The translations under genes were made by a program, and so were the position numbers. A stretch of 64,000 bases of DNA from Planctomycetota bacterium. Its GTDB lineage: Bacteria; Planctomycetota; UBA8742; UBA2392. The notes below the pieces were generated by a model. It did no database searches, was not told where the DNA came from, and saw nothing but the letters and a program-made list of their open reading frames with translations. Of this stretch, positions 59,879-64,000 are shown piece by piece. The stretch is from NCBI GenBank assembly GCA_020638635.1, contig JACKIE010000004.1:170955-234954 (forward strand). The letters are read 5' to 3'. Positions within the stretch are counted from its first letter, which is position 1; every line of letters begins with the position of its first letter.

Positions 59879-62875
59879 ATGCGCTATCTGCTTGCCGGGC
59901 TTCTGCTTGCGTCATTCTCGCCATTTGTTTTCGCCAACCAGGTGCCCGACTTCCTGCGCGGGGCAAACCCGCCGCAGCTTCTCGCCGGCGACGACGAAGA
60001 AGAAGAGGAATCCACAGGCCTGCCCGACGCCGAGCTGGCCCTGGACACCGGCCGTTACAAGGCCGCCAAGCTAGAGTTCAAGAAGGTTTTGAAAGACCAG
60101 CCCGACAACCAGGTCGCCGCGCGGGGCCTGGCGGAAACCTACGCCCAGACCGGCGACTACAAGCTGGCGATCAAGACGCTCGAGAAGTGCATTGAAGACA
60201 GCAAGCAGGTCGAAGACGCCACGCTGGTCCGCCTGGCCCGCCTGCAACTGCTGGTGGGCAACTTCACGGCCGTGGAGACGCTGGCCGACAAGCTGCTGGC
60301 CTCCACCAACGCCGTGGCGGGCATCGACGCCCACCTGCTGAAGGGCAACGTGCTGCGGCTGAAGGGCCTGTACGCAGACGCCGCCAAGGAGTACGTGGCC
60401 GTGCGCGAGGTGCTGCTGGCCCAGCGCGGCGCGCTGAAGATCGACAAGAGCAAGGGCCGCCAGCCCGACCTGGCCGACCTGTGGTCAAGCGGCGGCGAGG
60501 CTTACTACTGGCTGCACCGCCTGCACGACGCCAACGAGTGCTGGGGCAACGCGCTGATGGCCGACGAGTACCACGAGCGCAGCAACGCCTGGATGGCGCA
60601 GATTTACCTCGAGCAGAACCACGACTCCAGCGCCATGGTCAACTACGCCGCCCTGTACGCCAAACACAACCCCAACTCGGCGCTGATGCGCCTGCGCACC
60701 GCGCAGATCCACTTCTTCCGCTGGCGCGGCGGCGCGGGCATGAAAGAGCTGGATGAGGCCGTCAAGATCAACCCGGACAACCCGGAGGTGCTGGCCTATC
60801 GCGCCGTGAAGTACATCGGCACGGACCAGTACGACCTGGGCCAGAAAGACTACGAGCGCGCCCTGAAGCTGAATCCCAATCACGAGGAAGCCCTGGGCGC
60901 CAAGGCCCTGCACGGCGCCACGCTGGGACTGAAGGACGTATACAGCGCGGCCGAGCAGGCCATGCTGGCGATCAACCCCAAGCCCGCGCGGTTTTACGAG
61001 ATTTTGGCCGACGGCCTGAGCGAGCGCTTCCGCTACGTGGAGGCGCTGCCGCTGTACAAGAAGGCGCTGGAGTGCAACCCCGAGCACTGGACCGCCTACA
61101 AGGGCCAGGGCATGGCGGCCATGAACTTCGGCGACGACGAGCTTGGCAAGAAGTCGCTGGAGGTCGCGCTGGACAAGGACCCCCTGCGCAACAACCTGCA
61201 GACCGTCAACCTGCTGACCCTGCTGGACAGCTACAAGAACTTCGAGCGCGTGGTGACCGAGGACGGGCGCTGGCGCCTGCTGGTGCACAAGTCCGAGGCG
61301 GCGGTAATGAAGGACATGTACATCGAACACCTGAACGCTTCCTGGGACTCGATGACCAAGAAGTACGACTTCACGCCGCGCACGCCGATCGTGATCGAGG
61401 CCTTCAACCGCCACGAAGACTTCGAGGTGCGCACCGTGGGCATCACCGGCCTGCCGGCCCTGGGCGCGTGCTTCGGGCAGCTGGTGACGCTGGACTCGCC
61501 GTCCGCGCGCGGGCCCGGCACCTACAACTGGGCCAGCACCCTGCGCCACGAGATGGACCACGTGTTCCAGCTGCAAATCAGCAACGGCCAGATCCCGCGC
61601 TGGCTGGCGGAAGGCAGCAGCGTCTACGAAGAGAAGCGCACCCGCCCGGAGTGGGAGCGCCACATGGAAGACCAGTTGTTCATGCACTACCACATGGACG
61701 ACATCCCCAGCGTGCGCAAGTTCAACGAGTGGTTCCGGGACGGCAGCAAGATCCTGTTCGCCTACTACCTCGGCAACGTGATGCTGGAGTACATCGACAA
61801 GAAGCTCGGCGGCTTGGGCAACGTGCGCAAGATGATCGAGATGTTCGGCCAGAAGAAGACGCCCGAGGAAGTGTTCCGCGCCTGCCTGGACATGGAGCCC
61901 GAGGCCTTCGACAAGGGCTTCCGCGAGTACGTGCGCGACGAGCGCATCGCGCACCTGCGAATGATCCCGCTGGTCAGCCCGGACCGCACCGACCAGCTGT
62001 ATTTCAAGTACGAGGACGGCGAAGCCGGCACCGATGACCTGGTGCAGCTGGCGCTGGCTTACGTGCAGCAGGGCTCACGCTTTGACGCCGAGACTTTCCT
62101 GGGCCTGGCAAAGCGCGCCGGCGCAGACCAGCAGAAGGGCCCCCAGGGCGCCACCTACTGGTATTGCGTGGCGATGCTCGCCCGCAACGACGAGGACCTG
62201 CCCCGTGAAGAGCGCGGCAAGAAGATGCGCGAGGCACTGGAAAAGGCGCTCGGTTGCGGCCTGGAAGACTTCCAGACCTACCTGACCATGGCGCAACTCG
62301 CGCAGCAGGAACGCAATGCGGGCATGACCCTGCATTGGTTGAAGGAAGCCCAGCGCGCCTTCCCCGAGAACCCGCAACCCTATGCCTACCAGTACCAGCT
62401 GTACCAGCAGACCGGCGAGAACGAGCAAGCGATCGCGGCCGCCGAGAAGTGGATGAGCGTTGACGAGAACAACCTGAACATCCGCCTGTGGCTGATCCAG
62501 AATGTGTACGACCCGGCACGCAACTGGACCAAGATGGCCGACATGGCGGAGCAGGCTGTCAACGTGGCGCCGCTGGACGCGCGCACGCACCAGTACCGCG
62601 GCTTCGCGCTGCGCAAGCTGAAGCAGTGGGACAAGGCGGTGGAAAGCTTCGAGTACGTGCGCCGCCTTTCCAAGGGCGACACGCCCGAGGAAGCCCTGGC
62701 CGCCGAGGTGAACGCCCTGTGCGACATCGCGTCAACCTGGCTGCAGGCCGAAGAGAACGAGAAGTGCCGCAAGGCGCTGGAGGAAGCCAAAAAGCTTGAC
62801 CCCAACAACCCACGCGTGAAGACCATCGAGAAGGAACTCGAAGGCGGCGGCGAGGAAGAGGAAGAAGAGTTCTAA
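59879..62875 (+). CDS. Secreted TPR protein with metallopeptidase MA-like domain
   Basis: The start is the ATG at 59879, with GGAGG five bases upstream, giving 998 residues; a much longer open frame upstream is antisense to fhs and not used. Signal peptide: YLLAGLLLASFSPFVFAN. TPRs fill about 50-470. A peptidase-MA-like domain carries LRHEMDHVFQLQ (HExxH at residues 557-561) and RWLAEGSSVYEE, supplying the third zinc ligand Glu about 20 residues later. C-terminal TPRs and a poly-Glu tail end the protein. Active-site residues look intact, so it is likely an exported zinc peptidase. No partner gene is evident. Confidence 0.85.
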   Translation: MRYLLAGLLLASFSPFVFANQVPDFLRGANPPQLLAGDDEEEEESTGLPDAELALDTGRYKAAKLEFKKVLKDQPDNQVAARGLAETYAQTGDYKLAIKTLEKCIEDSKQVEDATLVRLARLQLLVGNFTAVETLADKLLASTNAVAGIDAHLLKGNVLRLKGLYADAAKEYVAVREVLLAQRGALKIDKSKGRQPDLADLWSSGGEAYYWLHRLHDANECWGNALMADEYHERSNAWMAQIYLEQNHDSSAMVNYAALYAKHNPNSALMRLRTAQIHFFRWRGGAGMKELDEAVKINPDNPEVLAYRAVKYIGTDQYDLGQKDYERALKLNPNHEEALGAKALHGATLGLKDVYSAAEQAMLAINPKPARFYEILADGLSERFRYVEALPLYKKALECNPEHWTAYKGQGMAAMNFGDDELGKKSLEVALDKDPLRNNLQTVNLLTLLDSYKNFERVVTEDGRWRLLVHKSEAAVMKDMYIEHLNASWDSMTKKYDFTPRTPIVIEAFNRHEDFEVRTVGITGLPALGACFGQLVTLDSPSARGPGTYNWASTLRHEMDHVFQLQISNGQIPRWLAEGSSVYEEKRTRPEWERHMEDQLFMHYHMDDIPSVRKFNEWFRDGSKILFAYYLGNVMLEYIDKKLGGLGNVRKMIEMFGQKKTPEEVFRACLDMEPEAFDKGFREYVRDERIAHLRMIPLVSPDRTDQLYFKYEDGEAGTDDLVQLALAYVQQGSRFDAETFLGLAKRAGADQQKGPQGATYWYCVAMLARNDEDLPREERGKKMREALEKALGCGLEDFQTYLTMAQLAQQERNAGMTLHWLKEAQRAFPENPQPYAYQYQLYQQTGENEQAIAAAEKWMSVDENNLNIRLWLIQNVYDPARNWTKMADMAEQAVNVAPLDARTHQYRGFALRKLKQWDKAVESFEYVRRLSKGDTPEEALAAEVNALCDIASTWLQAEENEKCRKALEEAKKLDPNNPRVKTIEKELEGGGEEEEEEF

Positions 62876-62877
62876 CG

Positions 62878-62904
62878 ATTTTGGATTTTCGATTATGGAT
62901 TGGG
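62878..62904. repeat. GATTTTG-word single arm
   Basis: GATTTTGGATTTTCGATTAT words begin three bases after the stop codon at 62875. The mirror arm found at 36427-36462 is absent here. Confidence 0.6.
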
Positions 62905-62942
62905 CCGGCCCCACGCCGGCCCTTTTCGTTGAGGCTGCTAAC

Positions 62943-63149
62943 CAGTGGCGCGGACATTCCTGTCCGCACATGGCACTGCGGCTTAACCACGAAGGACCAC
63001 GAAGGGCCACGAAGCACTACAACTGCATGGCTCACGCGAAGGCGCCAAGGCACTAATAAAGACGGGCAGGCACTGCAGTTCTTGGCGGCTTGGCGCCTTG
63101 GCGTGAGACTGCCTTTGAACAAGCGCGGACAGAAATGTCCGCGCCACTG
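62943..63149. repeat. 207-bp non-coding element with 16-bp terminal inverted repeats and nested hairpins
   Basis: The ends are CAGTGGCGCGGACATT and AATGTCCGCGCCACTG, a perfect 16-bp inverted repeat. Each end also folds on itself (GCGGACA-TTCC-TGTCCGC; GCGCGGACA-GAAA-TGTCCGCGC). Inside are decamer words (AACCACGAAGGACCACGAAG) and a second inverted pair (CTCACGC..GCGCCAAG at 63031-63049 and its mirror at 63089-63107). No gene lies between 62876 and 63198. The shape is MITE-like, but no target duplication is obvious. Confidence 0.7.
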
Positions 63150-63198
63150 ACTGGACTGCGCATGCAGCGCTGACGACGGGGACACTCCCCAGCTGATT

Positions 63199-64000
63199 CT
63201 ATTGCTGCTTCGGGTCCGGCTCGCCCAGTTCGATCAGTTTCTGGCGCGCCTTCTCGGCCAGGTCGCCTTCGCCTTGCATGGCGTTGTAGCAGGCGCGGTA
63301 GTTGGTCACCGCCTCCGGCCGGTTGTTGTCGCGCTCAAAACTCACGGCCAGGTAGAACAGGCCCACCGGCGATTCCGGTATCAGGGCCAGCGCGTTCTTC
63401 AGCCGCGCCTGCGCCACCGCGTTGTCGTTGCGCTGGATCGCCACCAGGCCGCCCATGAAGTTGGGCCAGAAGCCGCCGGCCTCAAGCCGCAGCGATTTCA
63501 CAATCGCGTCCTCAGCCGCCTGGTAGTCCTGCAGGTAATACTGCGCCTGCGCGACGTTCACGTGCAGGATCGCGTGGTCGGGCTGCCTGGCCACGGCCGC
63601 CTGGTAATAGCTCAAGGCGCTGCGGTACTTGGGCGCGGCAGCCTGCTGGCCGCCGCTTTCGAACAGCTTGAAGGCCTCGGCCATCTCGGCGTCGCCCTGG
63701 TCGGCCAGGTCGTAGGCCGGCTGGGCCGCGCGCATCTCGACCATGGCGGTGGCGAAGCCCTGCTCGTTGCGCGTGTAGTTCTCGGGCTTGTAGTCCGAGT
63801 ATTCGCGCCGCAGTTGATCGTTCAGGTACTTCACGCGGTTGCCCGGGTCCGGGTGCGTGGACAGAAACTCGGGCCCGCCGCCGCCGTGCTCCTGCGTGTA
63901 ATCGTTCAGCATCTGCATCACGCCGATCACGCCGGCCGGGTCGTATCCCGCGCGCGCGGCGAAGCGCATGCCGAAATGGTCGGATTCTTCTTCGTCGCCG
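63199..64000 (-). CDS. M48-family metallopeptidase with TPR tail, 5' end outside the window
   Basis: The frame continues past the window edge. Just inside it reads GDEEESDHFGMRFAARAGYDPAG, the third-ligand helix of M48 (BepA/LoiP/Oma1-like) peptidases, 'E.eAD..g...l..aGydP'. STHPDPGNRVKYLN then follows as in BepA. The rest is TPR (YYLQDYQAAEDAIVKSLRLE, AVAQARLKNALALIPESP) to the stop at 63199. The HExxH motif is upstream and not visible. Such enzymes act in periplasmic outer-membrane quality control. Confidence 0.88.
   Translation of the reverse strand, partial: GDEEESDHFGMRFAARAGYDPAGVIGVMQMLNDYTQEHGGGGPEFLSTHPDPGNRVKYLNDQLRREYSDYKPENYTRNEQGFATAMVEMRAAQPAYDLADQGDAEMAEAFKLFESGGQQAAAPKYRSALSYYQAAVARQPDHAILHVNVAQAQYYLQDYQAAEDAIVKSLRLEAGGFWPNFMGGLVAIQRNDNAVAQARLKNALALIPESPVGLFYLAVSFERDNNRPEAVTNYRACYNAMQGEGDLAEKARQKLIELGEPDPKQQ

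Overview
This 64 kb window is a GC-rich, gene-dense bacterial chromosome segment. It has no rRNA, no ordinary tRNA, no CRISPR array and no recognisable phage or transposase gene. The mix of genes suggests a member of, or a relative of, the Planctomycetota: giant secreted DUF3857/transglutaminase proteins, a MoxR-DUF58-DUF4129-DUF4350 cluster with SpoIIM and RDD membrane proteins, many signal-peptide-bearing TPR and repeat proteins, and a C-terminal sorting tail. This is inference from gene content, not a phylogenetic placement.

Layout. 1-10 kb: the 3' end of a probable molybdate transporter ATPase gene, leucyl aminopeptidase, two tandem giant secreted transglutaminase-fold proteins (the second has lost its catalytic residues) and tmRNA. 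10-13.4 kb: small metabolic genes (VOC, MFS, RidA, HAD). 13.4-21.4 kb: the MoxR/DUF58 envelope cluster. 21.5-27.8 kb: a candidate double-selenocysteine secreted protein, then a minus-strand operon with a zinc-ribbon protein, an MBOAT O-acyltransferase, an SGNH-like partner and an AAC(3)-fold acyltransferase. 27.8-33.3 kb: sirtuin, ProC, a MoeB-rhodanese selenoprotein, a C-terminally anchored secreted protein and the SRP RNA. 33.3-41.6 kb: an EF-hand protein, redoxin, DNA methyltransferase, PlsC-type acyltransferase, NADAR protein and protoporphyrinogen oxidase. 42.2-52.9 kb: MeaB, three paralogous TPR proteins that look like detached tails of STAND ATPases, an ECF sigma factor, a double VOC protein, a two-piece YeeE/YedE transporter and dodecin. 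53-64 kb: two paralogous secreted repeat proteins, a lipoprotein, formate-THF ligase, a TPR/metallopeptidase protein and the 3' part of an M48 peptidase gene.

Main discoveries. (1) Two genes contain in-frame UGA codons followed at bacterial-SECIS distance by hairpins whose apical loops begin GG. One is MoeB-rhodanese, with UGA exactly at the rhodanese catalytic cysteine. The other is an unrecognised secreted coiled-coil protein with two UGAs five codons apart and a tail of about 105 codons that has no start codon of its own. Ordinary gene calling would truncate both. (2) Gaps between genes are filled with hairpins made of short degenerate words of 7-10 nt repeated in tandem and then repeated in reverse complement. 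Several unrelated word families share this architecture and often begin on a stop codon or end at a start codon. One copy is bounded by 16-bp terminal inverted repeats, and two others are clear dispersed copies of each other.
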